This document shows positions 1 to 10,030 of a DNA stretch of 64,000 nt, piece by piece. The stretch lies in the NCBI RefSeq assembly GCF_035046505.1, contig NC_089824.1, positions 117,129,997 through 117,193,996 on the forward strand, written 5' to 3'. Both the position numbers and the translations under genes were made by a program. A model generated the notes under the pieces. The model was not told where the DNA came from. It was given only the letters and a program-made list of their open reading frames with translations, and did no database searches. The number at the start of each line of letters is the position of its first letter. The stretch's first letter is position 1. This DNA comes from Tiliqua scincoides (lineage: Eukaryota > Chordata > Lepidosauria > Squamata > Scincidae).

Positions 1-895
1 AATCTGTACATGACTTCTGTTCATGATAAAAAAATGTCCTTTCTAAAGAACCTTCCTCTAATTTTTAATATTCAATTAATACGCAAGTTCCAAGGTCAAA
101 ACATATTTAAGTAGTTCCATACTTAAGTGTACTTGCTACTTCAAGTCAAAGTTTCTAGCCTACAAAATTTGTATCTGCCTGCTTATACTTCCAATGATTT
201 TTGGAAGTGGGAAAGAGAATATATTATTTGTTGATGGAGAGGGGGCTTTTTCACTCCGTGCCTATGTGGATGGCTTGCAACATCAGCAGTACTCAAAGAA
301 CTGAACGTTCCTGAGGGGCAGCTCTTCCCAATCACCACTTTCCCCCTAGAATGAGCCAATAAATGACTCTATGTTATATCACAGGACATTTTCTGGCACA
401 GCGTAGAGAGCAGGGGTTGGCAACTTTTTCAGGCAAAGTGGCTGGATGGTCAGCAATGATGTCATAGCTGAACTTCAAGGTTGCTAAGCCCCCAGAAGCA
501 GCTGCAAAGAGCTGAATGGCTTTGGGTGGTGGCCAATGGGCTGAGATTGCTGACCCCTGTTCTAGAGGGAAAAAACAAATGATAACTGGCAAGATCCAGA
601 TGCCAAGCACATCATTAGTGTTCCAAGCACTGAATATAATGCCACTGCCCACAAAGATACGGTGTAAAAACATTAAAGGAAAAAAGCCCTTTCACTCACT
701 CTCCATAAAAATTCCTGATGCTTACGGGTGGACTTAAAGGCAGGGCTGGGCTAGTTGCCAAAAATGCTTATTTTTTATATTACTGAGATGCCGTAATTCA
801 GCATAGCTTCCTTTGTTAAACAAAACATTCTCAAAGCAGAAGCAGATTTCAGTTACTATTACATTCACAGCACAATATTTCTCCAGTTATCTTAC
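1..895 (-). other. ARPC5: ARPC5 intron 2, partial
   Basis: This is sequence downstream of the ARPC5 exon 2 donor on the minus strand. I looked for the conserved exon 3 protein (beginning DRAGSIVLK in the human protein) and did not find it, so exons 3 and 4 must lie left of the window. Apart from a small hAT-like element at 411-559 I see nothing recognisable. Confidence 0.75.
411..559. mobile_element. hAT (Charlie-like) MITE
   Basis: The left end CAGGGGTTGGCAA and the reverse complement of the right end (CAGGGGTCAGCAA) form an imperfect terminal inverted repeat of the type used by hAT-Charlie elements. The right flank TTCTAGAG fits the known hAT target preference; the left flank GTAGAGAG matches it only in part. 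It is 149 bp and non-coding. The ORFs crossing it on both strands are incidental. Confidence 0.65.
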
Positions 896-968
896 CTTTA
901 CTGCTTGACTCTTGGTGTTGATTGGAGGATTCTTCAGAGCTGCCTGTAATGCAGCCATCATATTCCCC
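896..968 (-). CDS. ARPC5: ARPC5 exon 2 (Arp2/3 complex subunit 5, p16-Arc)
   Basis: On the minus strand this 73-nt exon encodes [15 protein letters not shown] followed by INTKSQAVK. It differs from the human ARPC5 sequence I recall only at T-to-M after GNM. ARPC5 is the smallest subunit of the Arp2/3 complex, which nucleates branched actin filaments in the cytoplasm. The exon starts with one G that completes a Gln codon split from exon 1. It ends in AAG followed by a standard GTAAG donor at 891-895. The length equals the 24 codons plus one base expected from the human protein. It is too short to stand out as an ORF and was found by translating upstream of the donor. No AG acceptor precedes it; see the U12 intron entry. 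Confidence 0.95.
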
Positions 969-978
969 ATAAAGAATT

Positions 979-986
979 GTTAAGGA
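979..986 (-). promoter_or_regulatory. ARPC5: U12 branch-point motif
   Basis: The minus strand reads TCCTTAAC, an exact match to the core U12 branch sequence. It sits ten bases before the exon 2 boundary, within the short window typical of minor introns. Confidence 0.85.
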
Positions 987-2732
987 CAATAAAATCGTAC
1001 CAAGCACTTGAATTCATAATTAAACATAGCTTGTTTTAAAATCTATAAATTCTCTGTAAGCCTTATAATTATCCTGTGCAGTAGGTCAGTATTATCATCA
1101 TCATGCCCAGGCTGATGAGGGCATTAAAACTAAGAGACCAATGGGTTGCCTAAGGTCACTCTGAATTTGTGGCAGATATGAGATTTGACTTCCTGACTTG
1201 AATCTTACACTCTTTTCCACTATATAATGTAGGGCTGATGTGGTATTCCAGCTTGTCCAACCCTAAAAGTGATAATTGAGGATGACAGCTGCTTGGTAAG
1301 TTCACCACAAAGATACAATAGACAGCACAGTACTTGGATGTAGAGAAATCAGAACACATGTCAAATTCTGGCTGCATCCAGATATCATATACTGGATCTG
1401 CAACACAACTGAATAAAAAAAAACATACTACAAGAAAGTAGCCTATAAACTGGAAAAATACCACCGACTGTGGTGTAAGTCAATGCTACTGAACACATAT
1501 GGAGACCACTGGCTTATTTTGCCCTAACATGTATTTTGCTCCAACGCATATTTCTGCCTGATATCCATACCACGTATGCAGAACAATAATCACAATTTTA
1601 TGAATAGAAAAGGCTAACCTAATCAGCTCTGATAAGCAAAAGAAGTAACACCCTATAAGAGGTATAGATAATTCAGATAGCCTGTTGACAATGCAGAGCA
1701 GTACTTTAATTAGTCTTAATTCAGTTTCAGAAAAGTTTCCCTCCACTTTTGTTACTTCCTGAAACCCCCTTAAATATATCAAACTCTACTTATGCTTCCA
1801 CAACAAATAATTTTTGGGGAAAAAATCACTAATTGCCTGAACTTATGGGTGTTTAGTTGGATGGATACAAGTTTCACTGTGTTAAAATGGATCTTATTCC
1901 CAAATAAGCATGTTCAAGTTTGCAGGCTAATTTAACATAATGGAACTGATTGCCACTATATTATCACTGCTTAGATGCAACTATTTCCATAAAAGGAAAG
2001 CCCCTGCAGAATTCATATACTTCCTCTACTGCTTCAGTCTGACAGGAGGAACTACACAGACTCCTCCCTCCCATTTCATTAGATCTGATACCTTCACATG
2101 CACACTTTAGACCTGTGCAAGTAAACTAGGAGAAAAAGACACCTGCAAATACTGACAAGCAAAGCAGGTAGTCATATTATATTAAAAACAATTTTTAATT
2201 CTTCCTCCCCAGAGAGAAAATCCATCCCATGTAGATATAAGTTTACCAGAGATTATTTTTTTTAGCTGATTAACCAATCTTGGTTTTCACCACTAAATGA
2301 ATTAAAGCAGATCACAGCATGGGCAATATTTGAGATCTAGCAGAGATTCATCTACAGAATGCAGAACAACAATTCACTCCTGGGAAAATGGGAGAAGTCA
2401 TTTTTGGATCGACTGAAGAGAAATTTATAGGTCATTTACAAAAATCCAGCAAACCTAAAACTAAAATTTGACCAGATTGTTACTGTAACATTGTTATAGT
2501 GTCAGGTCAAGTATTGTCAATTCAGATAGAGTACCAGAACTGCTGTTTGGCCTATTCCTTCAGAAAAGAGAGGGCAATGAACTTGGAAAAAGTTGGATGG
2601 AAGGTTGAGAGGAAAAAAGCATGAGAAGTAGGATAAGACTATGTGCATTAAAAATAGAGACAGATTAAATCTCTGCTCACTCATGAATGCAGATGCCTTG
2701 TTCGCTTGCTATTGGAAAACTCAAATGAATAT

Positions 2733-2765
2733 ATGCAACTGCCTTATACTGAATCAGGCCACATA
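2733..2765 (-). repeat. SINE 3' tail fragment, antisense
   Basis: On the minus strand this reads TGGCCTGATTCAGTATAAGG then CAGTTGCA, resembling the 3' tail I recall for a tRNA-derived squamate SINE. The head is absent or too diverged to see. It lies in ARPC5 intron 1. Confidence 0.45.
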
Positions 2766-3172
2766 TCCGTAATTGTTGTGAAGATCAGCAAGGGTTACAA
2801 GATACTATAAATGTTAACACTACAGAATTAACAACAGAACACCTGCCTCTGCTCCCTATGCTTAGTGCACTATTAGGAGAATGCAAGGAGTCTCTGGGAA
2901 AAAAATCTCACACTTCATTTTGCAGCTCACAACAGTCTCTGAATGCTCCTTTGTCAGGCTGAAGCATGTGCAGAGATCATATGACCTGAAAGTGCTCAGT
3001 CGTGGGCTACAAAGTACCCAAATTATCAGCAGAGTGTGTTGTGAATGACAAATACAAATGTCATCTGGGACTCTTCTGAAGATATTCCAAACAAGGGCTT
3101 AAAAGTACAGACAGTCTGCAAATATGCAACTTGATTCCAAATAAGCATGCTTCTCTTCCTAACAGCAGCAAT

Positions 3173-3275
3173 AATATCCAAGGTATTTTTGCAGTCTAAT
3201 TCTAGGCATGCTTGAAGCACACTCTACTGAGTCCAATAGCATTTATTGCCAAGTAAACATGCATAAGATTACAGA
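3173..3275. mobile_element. Hairpin MITE remnant (short form)
   Basis: On the minus strand the segment runs from TGTAATCTTATGCATG through the palindromic core typical of the short MITE family listed elsewhere in this window. It is diverged and its ends are uncertain. Confidence 0.45.
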
Positions 3276-3282
3276 CTGAGAG

Positions 3283-3367
3283 CCCAATCCAATACATGTC
3301 TACTCAGAAGTAAGGTCCACTAGAGTCAATAGGGCTTACTCCCAGGAAAGTGTGGATAGGATTGGGC
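3283..3367. mobile_element. Hairpin MITE (short form)
   Basis: The ends GCCCAATCCAATAC and GGATAGGATTGGGC are inverted repeats. The centre holds the family core TCAATAGGGCTTACTCCCAGG and its inverted partner ACTCAGAAGTAAGG. It is followed directly by a long-form MITE. Confidence 0.6.
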
Positions 3368-3370
3368 TGC

Positions 3371-3528
3371 CAGGGCAATCCAATTTTCCAGCACTGGTAC
3401 AGCCACAATGTAGCCTGAAGGTAAGAGAACAAATGTTCCCATACCTTAAGGGGGTCTCTGTGACTGCTGCCCCACCACAAGATGCAGCGCATGCCCCATT
3501 GGCACTGGAACTGGATAGGACTGGGCCC
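3371..3528. mobile_element. MITE (long form)
   Basis: It starts near AGGGCAATCCAATTTTCC and ends GGATAGGACTGGGCCC, with the internal landmarks shared by long-form copies: ACAAATGTTCCCATACC, then a GATGCAGC...TGCCCC segment. It is about 160 bp and non-coding. Confidence 0.55.
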
Positions 3529-3924
3529 TTAAGTGGCAACTGTGCACTAACTCTGGAGAGTATCTCCACTGCACTTAGCAGGACTTACTTCTAAACAGAC
3601 ATAAAGAAGATCAGGCCTCTGTCATAAGCACGCAGTGGAGAAAAACAACCACCAACATAAGCACCTACATGGCACATGAAAGAGCTTGAGGTGCTCCATG
3701 TAGGTTCTCAGTGAGCTTAGCAATCAGCTTGTCTTCTTGCTGCCATGCTGCAGGTGGGAAGGAAGGAGCTGAGAGATAATGGCTGCTTGCTCAGCCTGCC
3801 TCATGAGGTCAGGGCAGCAGAAGCAAGCACTGAACTCACCAGGGCCTACTTCAGAGTCAGCAACAGCCGGGGCAGGTCCAAGGGAAGGCTCCAGACTGAG
3901 CCCAGAGGGGAAGGGCCCCTTCCA

Positions 3925-4115
3925 GGACGGGAAGCAGCCCAAGCACGGCTGGGAGCCCAGGTCTACCCACCCGGAAGAGGCGGGTGGGAACCCAGGTCTC
4001 CCATGCAGGTAGATCTGGGCTCCAAGGCCAGGTGGGAGGCCAGGGCTACCTGCCCAGCGAACCTCAGCCACGGAGGCGGCTCAACCCGCCTGGATGACCT
4101 GGGCTCTGGAGCAGG
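3925..4115. repeat. Unclassified GC-rich repeat related to 24225-24335
   Basis: Several short motifs (GGGAGCCCAGGTCTACC, CAGGTAGATCTGGGCTCC, GCCTGGATGACCTGGG) alternate on both strands, giving an internally repetitive, partly palindromic block. The sequence GGTAGACCTGGGCTCCCA at 24236-24253 is the inverted equivalent. It abuts the ARPC5 CpG-rich region. The long plus-strand ORFs here are a by-product of high GC. Confidence 0.4.
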
Positions 4116-4368
4116 CCCCCCCCTCAGCACTGGACCCGCCTGGCTGGGGGTAAAGGTGCCCCAAGACGCTACGAGGGGGAGGAACAGCAGCACAGCTGCT
4201 CTTCGGGGCCACCCTCCGCAGCGCCCCCGCCTTCTAGTCCCCGGGGACCACCGCTGGGCGAGCGCTCCCCCTTCAGCGCTGGGCGGAAATGCGCGGAAGG
4301 CGGCAGCGCTGCGGGATCGGCGGGGGGAGGGCTCACCCCCAGTCGCCACGGCAACGGGAGGGGCGCGG

Positions 4369-4376
4369 AAGGATAT
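4369..4376 (-). promoter_or_regulatory. ARPC5: U12 5' splice site
   Basis: Minus-strand ATATCCTT directly follows the exon 1 codon fragment CA. It matches the AT-type U12 donor consensus at all eight positions. No GT donor near the end of exon 1 keeps the reading frame. Confidence 0.85.
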
Positions 4377-4519
4377 TGCCTGAGGCAGGAGTCGACCTCG
4401 CCCTCGTCGGGGCCGACCTGGCCGTCGCCGCCGTCCTCCTCGTCCACGAACTTGTTCTCGTCATACTCGTCCACGTCCACTCGGCGGAAGCGTGCGGAGG
4501 ACACCGTGTGCTTCGCCAT
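4377..4519 (-). CDS. ARPC5: ARPC5 exon 1 (Arp2/3 complex subunit 5, p16-Arc)
   Basis: The minus strand encodes [20 protein letters not shown], then [16 protein letters not shown] and [11 protein letters not shown] plus two bases of a Gln codon. This closely matches the human p16-Arc N-terminus I recall ([21 protein letters not shown]...). This acidic stretch is the start of the subunit that helps tether ARPC2 and ARPC4 in the Arp2/3 complex. The ATG at 4519 is chosen because it aligns with the known family start and sits in a CpG-rich 5' region. The exon is 47 codons plus two bases, so the intron is phase 2. Exon 2 at 896-968 completes the codon. The open frame runs on past the donor to 4169, but that extension is intronic. 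Confidence 0.96.
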
Positions 4520-4829
4520 CGCCTCCGAGACAGGCTGTCACCCAGAGGAAGAGGAGGCGGCACCGAGAACAGCGACACCCTCCCTTCAAGGCGCGGCCGG
4601 CTCGCGCAAGGCGGAAGGAAGCGCCCCAACAGCAATGCCGGTTGTCACAGCCGACACCGCGCACGCGCAGAAAGGCGGCCTTCCAGCGCACGCGCAGACG
4701 CGCTCAAGCCGCGCAGAAAGTCCGTAACTCTCTTTCTTGTTTAGCTCTACGTCCTCGAAATTTAAAATCACGCACCCCTTTAAAGATGCGTTAGGGGCGG
4801 TTACCTGCTGTTTTGCGCATGCGCAGAAC

Positions 4830-5127
4830 TCCTGATCGGTATGCCTCTGCGTATGCTAGAAGGTAGTGTAGTGTGAAGCACAGGCGGTACTGTGATGGTA
4901 TTGGTTGGTGTGCTCGTGATTCCTGAACGGTTCCCATAGAAACGGATCCTTGGAGGCGTGGCCACGGTTGGGCCTTCCCTATTTAGTGAGAGGAGACAGG
5001 CAGGGCTGTGGCTTGGTGGGAAGTAGGTGGTGGAGAAGCGTCTCCAGCTTGCTTTCCCTGCCACTCCCTCCACGGTTAGTAGAGCTGTTCAGCCACTCCC
5101 TGAATTGGACTGCAGCTGCAATCTTAT
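4830..5127 (+). other. Possible distal RGL1 leader exon region
   Basis: This plus-strand stretch follows the CpG-rich promoter and contains a candidate donor, CACG followed by GTTAGT at 5075. No recognisable RGL1 coding sequence is present, so any exon here would be untranslated or species-specific. I infer it only from the human arrangement. Otherwise there is nothing definite in this interval. Confidence 0.2.
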
Positions 5128-5360
5128 TCACACTTACCTGGGAGAAAGCCTCATTGATTACAATGGGACTTCTGAGTAGGCAGGCAGAGGATGGGGCTCT
5201 AAGGCTGCACTTTCCTGGGAGTAAGCCCTATTGACTCTGGTGGGATTTACTTCTGAGTAGGCAGGCAGAGGATGGGGCTCTAAGGTTGCACTTTCTTGGG
5301 AGAAAGCCCCATTGACTATGATGGGACTTACTTCTGAGTAGACAGGCAGAGGCTGGGGCT
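5128..5360. repeat. Tandem array of hairpin-MITE core, 81-bp period
   Basis: About three units repeat the string TTCTGAGTAGGCAGGCAGAG followed by GATGGGGCTCTAAGG. The shared landmark ATGGGGCTCT sits at 5191 and 5272. Each unit contains the MITE core CTGGGAGTAAGCCC...TGGGACTTACTT. Minus-strand reading frames across it give a repeating SQES...PAYSEV peptide. That follows from the tandem structure and is not evidence of a gene. It belongs with the 93-bp array at 9713-10030. Confidence 0.7.
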
Positions 5361-5565
5361 GCACAGGAGTGAAGGAAGAAGGTGCCTTGCAGCCTGACCA
5401 GAAGTCCCTCTCTTGCAATATAAAAAGCCACCAAAATAGGCAATGGGTTTAAAGGGTTAAAAAATTGTTTACTTTTATTTTATAGAACTTTGTGAGCCTC
5501 TTTATGTATAGGCTTTTAACAGTTATTACTTACAGTTCTGTTTCATTTCAGACTAATGGCTATAG

Positions 5566-5773
5566 CAGTGATTTTCAACCTTTTTCATCTCACAGCACAC
5601 TAGCAAGTGTCAAGGCACACCATTGGTTTTTTGACCTTTGACAAGGCACACCATGCTCCTGGTGAGGGGGGCTCACATCCCCCAATGATCCTGCTAATAA
5701 ATGACTCTTCCCCAAACTCTCCTGCCACACCTGTGGACCATTTGTGGCACACTGATGTGGTTGAAAATGGCAG
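5566..5773. mobile_element. hAT MITE, TTTTCAACC-end family
   Basis: The ends CAGTGATTTTCAACC and GGTTGAAAATGGCAG are inverted repeats. Flanks GGCTATAG (5558-5565) and GGTTATGG (5774-5781) are an 8-bp target duplication with two differences. The interior has GGCACACCA motifs shared with the copy at 32772-32999. Confidence 0.75.
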
Positions 5774-5781
5774 GGTTATGG

Positions 5782-6640
5782 TTTGGCAGATCATTTAAAA
5801 GCTGCAGTCTCTTTTAAGCTTATGATTGTGCCCTTTCATTTCTAATTTAAAAGCTTTCAGAAGATATAAACTGAATGTTGTATCATATTCAGGTTAAAAA
5901 AACCCATGCCTCCTTAACCCATAATAAGCTTGTGAAAACAGGATGTTAATAATAAACTAAAGATTGCTGTGATTTGGACATTAGAAACACTTTCTTTTCA
6001 CCAACTTATCTCATACCCTCTGTCACCTGTTGATGGTATATATACAGACCTTGTAATTGTGATAAATTTGCATTGTATTGTGGGCTCTTACTTGAAAACT
6101 AGCTTTGTCAGTGTGTGTTAATGTTGGTGCACAAACAGCTATGGAATCTTGTGGAACAATAAGGAATAAAGCTGTACTATCAGAATAAAGTAGGAGTTTT
6201 GTGGGAAGAGGGAAATATGTACTTCTGAACTAAGGTTAATATTTTCCTACTTTGGCAGGATTATTGAGCTCTTGCCTCTAGAACTCAGACCTAAGAGAAA
6301 AAGCAAAGCTGCTATGAAGAGCCTTCCTGATGAGATAACCTGTTCCAAAGGAATACTAGAGGAGCAGAGTCAGAAGAAAGATACTAATTTAGGAGCTGAA
6401 AGGCAGGGGTAGAAGCTTCTGTTATTATTTAGCAGAGGCTGGGAGTGGCTCCAGTTCATACAGCTTTTATTGGTTCATAAATCTTTCACTTCAAAGTGTA
6501 AATTGCCAACATCTCCACTCCAGCTTTCACAGAGCTACTAATTAGGGTTCACTGCCTGTACTCAAGGAAATGTGATTTGATTTACTTTGAGAAAAGTGTA
6601 GTGGCACCAAATGTGATTGCTGAGTAATATGTAGAGCCAC
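5782..6640. other. Intergenic or RGL1-intron stretch, nothing recognised
   Basis: AT-rich sequence without convincing coding potential, repeat structure or splice-flanked exon that I can see. Confidence 0.5.
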
Positions 6641-6649
6641 TATAGTTTG

Positions 6650-6840
6650 TTTTGAAGTGTGATTTAAGAATGCAGTCCAGTAACTGGAATGAAATTCCCT
6701 CACAAATAGTTATTGAAACAAGTTTTATATAAAAAAAAACTTTTTATAAAAAAGTTTTGAAGTGTGATTTAAGAATACAGTCCAGTAACTGGAACAAAAT
6801 TCCCTCACAAACAGTTATTGAAACAAGTTTCATATACTGG
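6650..6840. repeat. 105-bp-offset tandem duplication
   Basis: TTTGAAGTGTGATTTAAGAA followed by the same roughly 85-bp sequence occurs at 6651 and again at 6756. There are a few substitutions, such as AATGCAG versus AATACAG. Between the copies lies a small inverted repeat of TTTTATA and A-runs. The short plus-strand ORF from 6757 is carried by the second copy and looks incidental. Confidence 0.75.
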
Positions 6841-7222
6841 AATGCAACCAGAAATAAGTACTCTGCAGCCCTTGCTACAAACCAGAAATGGTATGCTCTT
6901 CTAGATGTGAACGTTGCTCACATCTCAGGTAGGCATAGCCCAAATATAGCATGTATGTGCATGAAATAAAAGGGAAGCAAAATGCACTTTCACTGGGCAA
7001 TAATCTTTATTCAGAATACATTTTGGAGCCACTGTGTATATATTGGGACAGAAAGCAAGCTACTATTTATGTGACAGAACAGGAAGCAGACTCTTGTACT
7101 TTCTGTCTTTTTTGGTAAAACAGAATGGAATGGAAGTTCTCTTTCCTCTCCATTCCCTCTGACTGATAGTAATCGAGATGACCTTCAGAGAGCCCAACAA
7201 GGTGTTGGTGAACTGACTAACA
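6841..7222. other. No feature recognised
   Basis: Unremarkable sequence between the duplication and the next MITE. Confidence 0.4.
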
Positions 7223-7317
7223 GCACAATCCTATGTGTGATTTCTCAGAACTATAGTAAATCTCACTGAATTAAGTGGAATTTTCTCTCAGGAAAGTGTG
7301 TATAGGATTGCAACCTG
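7223..7317. mobile_element. Hairpin MITE (short form), diverged
   Basis: Begins CACAATCCTATGTGTG and ends GTGTATAGGATTGCAACC, inverted with respect to each other. The core is degraded but recognisable (CTCAGGAAAGTGTGTATAGG). Confidence 0.55.
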
Positions 7318-8142
7318 AGCCAGTTTTTCACATGAACCATGTTACTGAACCACATAAAAATAGAGTACCTATTAGAGTTGTAGTTTGCACGTTCTCTTTC
7401 TATATAATATAAAAACATACATCTGTTTTCTTCTGTAAATCTTTGAAAGGCATGTCCTAGCCTGAAGATTTGGAGTGGGATCAATAATTTACTGTTAAAA
7501 TTAATGACATTTGGTCAGGTTGTATGAATTACATGAATTTTTTAATCTGCGGATTTGTCTCAAGTAGAATGGGGGGAATTCAAAGTCACACACACCTTTG
7601 CCTCCTTTGCTCTACAGTGGTGTCTTGCTCCGTTTGAAGGCAGCCCAAAACATTGCAAAAAGGCTGTGCCTTGCACAGGCACAGAAGTAGCCCTGGAGCC
7701 ATGGAAGAGGCTCTGGAAGATTGTGCACCTTGGGAAGGAACAGTAAGACTCCTTGGAGCCCCTGAGCCATCAAAGAGGCAAGTGCAGAAGACTCCTCAAG
7801 AATCAGTGAGAATCTTGTGGGGAGAGGGGAAGCCAAGGGAAAAACCTCTGTAGCCAGAACCAGTGCAGCAAAGAGGATCTCTCTCTCACAAGGTAGTAAC
7901 AGAGGGGGATTGCTTAAAAAAACCCAGGGAGTATTTTCCTCCAGCTTGTTCGGTTTGCCTTTCTCAGAGCCGAAAATGAGGAGGAAAACCAGGCAATCTT
8001 TGCCAAATTACCCCCTCCTTCAGACTGAGATGCTGCAGGCTCTCCATACTTGAGCCTACACAAGCAAAACAGCCCAGCAAGCCCTGCAATCAGAAGCATG
8101 AGATTTAGGCTACAGTCTGATCCACACTTTCCTGGAAGTAAG

Positions 8143-9712
8143 TGTTGGCAACCTTCAGTCTCAAAAGACTATGGTATCGCGCTCTGAATGGTGGTTCTGG
8201 AACAGCATCTAGTGTGGCTGAAAAGGCCAATTTGGGAGTGACAATCCCTTCCACACTGGGAGCAAGTGCAGTCTGTCCCTGGTCTGTCTCCCTGGCTATG
8301 GGCCTTCCTTCTTTGCCTCTTAGCCTCAGACTGTTGGCCAAGTGTCTCTTCAAACTGGGAAAGGCCATGCTGCACAGCCTGCCCCCAAGCGGGCCGCTCA
8401 GAGGCCAGGGTTTCCCACTTGTTGAGGTCCACTCCTAAGGCCTTCAGATCCCTCTTGCAGATGTCCTTGTATTGCAGCTGTGGTCTACCTGTAGGGTGCT
8501 TTCCTTGCACGAGTTCTCCATAGAGGAGATCCTTTGGGATCTGGCCATCATCCATTCTCACGACATGACCGAGCCAACGCAGGCGTCTCTGTTTCAGCAG
8601 TGCATACATGCTAGGGATTCCAGCTCGTTCTAGGACTGTGTTGTTTGGAACTTTGTCCTGCCAGGTGATGCCGAGAATACGTTGGAGGCAGCGCATGTAG
8701 AAAGTGTTCAGTTTCCTCTCCTGTTGTGAGCGAAGAGTCCATGACTCGCTGCAGTACAGAAGTGTACTCAGGACGCAAGCTCTGTAGACCTGGATCTTGG
8801 TATGTTCCGTCAGCTTCTTGTTGGACCAGACTCTCTTTGTGAGTCTGGAAAATGTGGTAGCTGCTTTACCCATGCGTTTGTTTAGCTCGGTATCGAGAGA
8901 AAGAGTGTCGGAGATAGTTGAGCCAAGGTACACAAAGTCATGGACAACCTCCAGTTCATGCGCAGAGATTGTAATGCAGGGAGGTGAGCCCACATCCTGA
9001 ACCATGACCTGTGTTTTCTTCAGGCTGATCGTCAGTCCAAAATCTTGGCAGGCCTTGTTAAAACGATCCATGAGCTGCTGGAGAACTTTGGCAGAGTGGG
9101 TAGTGACAGCTGCATCGTCGGCAAAGAGGAAGTCACGCAGGCATTTCAGCTGGACTTTGGACTTTGCTCTCAGTCTGGAGAGGTTGAAGAGCTTTCCGTC
9201 TGATCTGGTCCGGAGATAGATGCCTTCTGTTGCAGTTCCAAAGGCATGCTTCAACAGAACAGCGAAGAAAATCCCAAACAAGTTTGGTGCAAGAACACAG
9301 CCCTACTTCATGCCACTTCAGATGTCAAAGGGGTCTGATGTGGAGCCATCGAAGACAACAGTGCCCTTCATGTCCTTGTGGAAGGATCTGATGATGCTGA
9401 GGAGCCTGGGTGGACATCCGATCTTGGGGAGGATCTTGAAGAGGCCGTCCCTGCTGACCAGGTCGAAAGCCTTTGTGAGATCTATGAAGGCTATAAAGAG
9501 TGGCTGTCGTTGTTCCCTGCATTTCTCCTGCAGTTGTCTAAGGGAGAATACCATATCAGTGGTGGACATGTTGGCTTGGAATCCGCACTGTGATTCTGGA
9601 TAAACGCTCTCTGCAAGTACCTGGAGCCTCTTTAGTGCAACTCAGGCAAACAACTTTCCTAAAACACTAAGGAGAGAGATGCCATGGTAGTTGTCACCCC
9701 TGTCGCCTCTGT
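8143..9712 (-). mobile_element. LINE (jockey/I group), 5'-truncated, RT and C-terminal zinc finger
   Basis: One minus-strand frame from about 9705 to 8169 encodes the RT domain of a non-LTR element. In order it holds NYHGISLLSVLGK, FIAFIDLTKAFD, the catalytic FLFADDAA box, ERKLNTFYMRCLQRILGITW, LRWLGHVVRMDD, and a C-terminal finger CSQCGRDCHS...FSHTRCC. Three in-frame stops interrupt it (9642-9644, 9318-9320, 9303-9305). The last 370 codons are uninterrupted. The 5' endonuclease part is missing. The 3' end carries an AGTCT-TTTG-AGACT hairpin and GGTTGCCAAC. It sits inside MITE-derived sequence and is flanked by TAAG on both sides. I cannot settle the clade; Vingi-like or another jockey-superfamily clade is possible. 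Confidence 0.9.
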
Positions 9713-10030
9713 TAAGCCCCACTGACTACAATGGGACTTGCTTCTGAGTAGGCAGGCATAGGACTGGGCTCTAAGGCTGCAATCCTCCCCACGCTTTCCT
9801 GGGAGTAAGCCCCATTGACTAGAATGGGACTTACTTCTGAGTAGGCAGGTATTAGACTGGGCTCTAATGCTGCAATCCTCCCCACACTTTCCTGGGAGTA
9901 AGCCCCATTGACTAGAATGGGGCTTACTTCTGAGTAGGCAGGTATTGGACTGGGCTCTAATGCTGCAATCCTCCCCACACTTTCCTGGGAGTAAGCCCCA
10001 TTGACTTCCCCCATTGACTTCCCCCATTGG
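9713..10030. repeat. Tandem array of hairpin-MITE core, 93-bp period
   Basis: The landmark CTCTAA recurs at 9769, 9862 and 9955, exactly 93 bp apart. Each unit holds CCTGGGAGTAAGCCCCATTG, the inverted ATGGGACTTACTTC, and AGTAGGCAGG. Minus-strand frames give a repeating peptide (SQESVGRIAALEPS...PAYSEVSPI). These frames are open only because the unit is a multiple of three bases without stops. They are not genes. Confidence 0.85.

Larger units (their letters stand above)
969..4376 (-). other. ARPC5: ARPC5 intron 1, U12-type with AT-AT ends
   Basis: The 3408-bp intron begins ATATCCTT (minus strand, 4376 down to 4369), the U12 donor consensus. It contains TCCTTAAC, the U12 branch consensus, at 979-986, ten bases from its 3' end. 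The conserved protein order (L-R-Q-G-N) forces the final two bases to be AT rather than AC or AG. No pyrimidine tract with AG lies nearby. Repeats inside include a SINE tail and several MITEs near 2.7-3.5 kb. From 1000 to 2730 I see no recognisable feature. Confidence 0.85.
4120..4830. promoter_or_regulatory. ARPC5: CpG-rich promoter of ARPC5, possibly bidirectional
   Basis: CpG density rises sharply here against an AT-rich background (for example GCGCACGCGCAGACGCGC near 4686) and covers ARPC5 exon 1 and its 5' flank. No TATA box is evident near the ARPC5 start, which fits a CpG-island promoter. From memory, human ARPC5 and the longest RGL1 transcript start head to head within a few hundred bases. 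By analogy the right half may also fire RGL1 on the plus strand. That second role is inference. Confidence 0.65.

Noticed and set aside
3724-4794. Many overlapping ORFs up to 212 codons on both strands near the ARPC5 promoter
   Set aside because: They come from high GC and few stops in the CpG-rich region and a repeat. Only the ARPC5 exon 1 frame matches a known protein.
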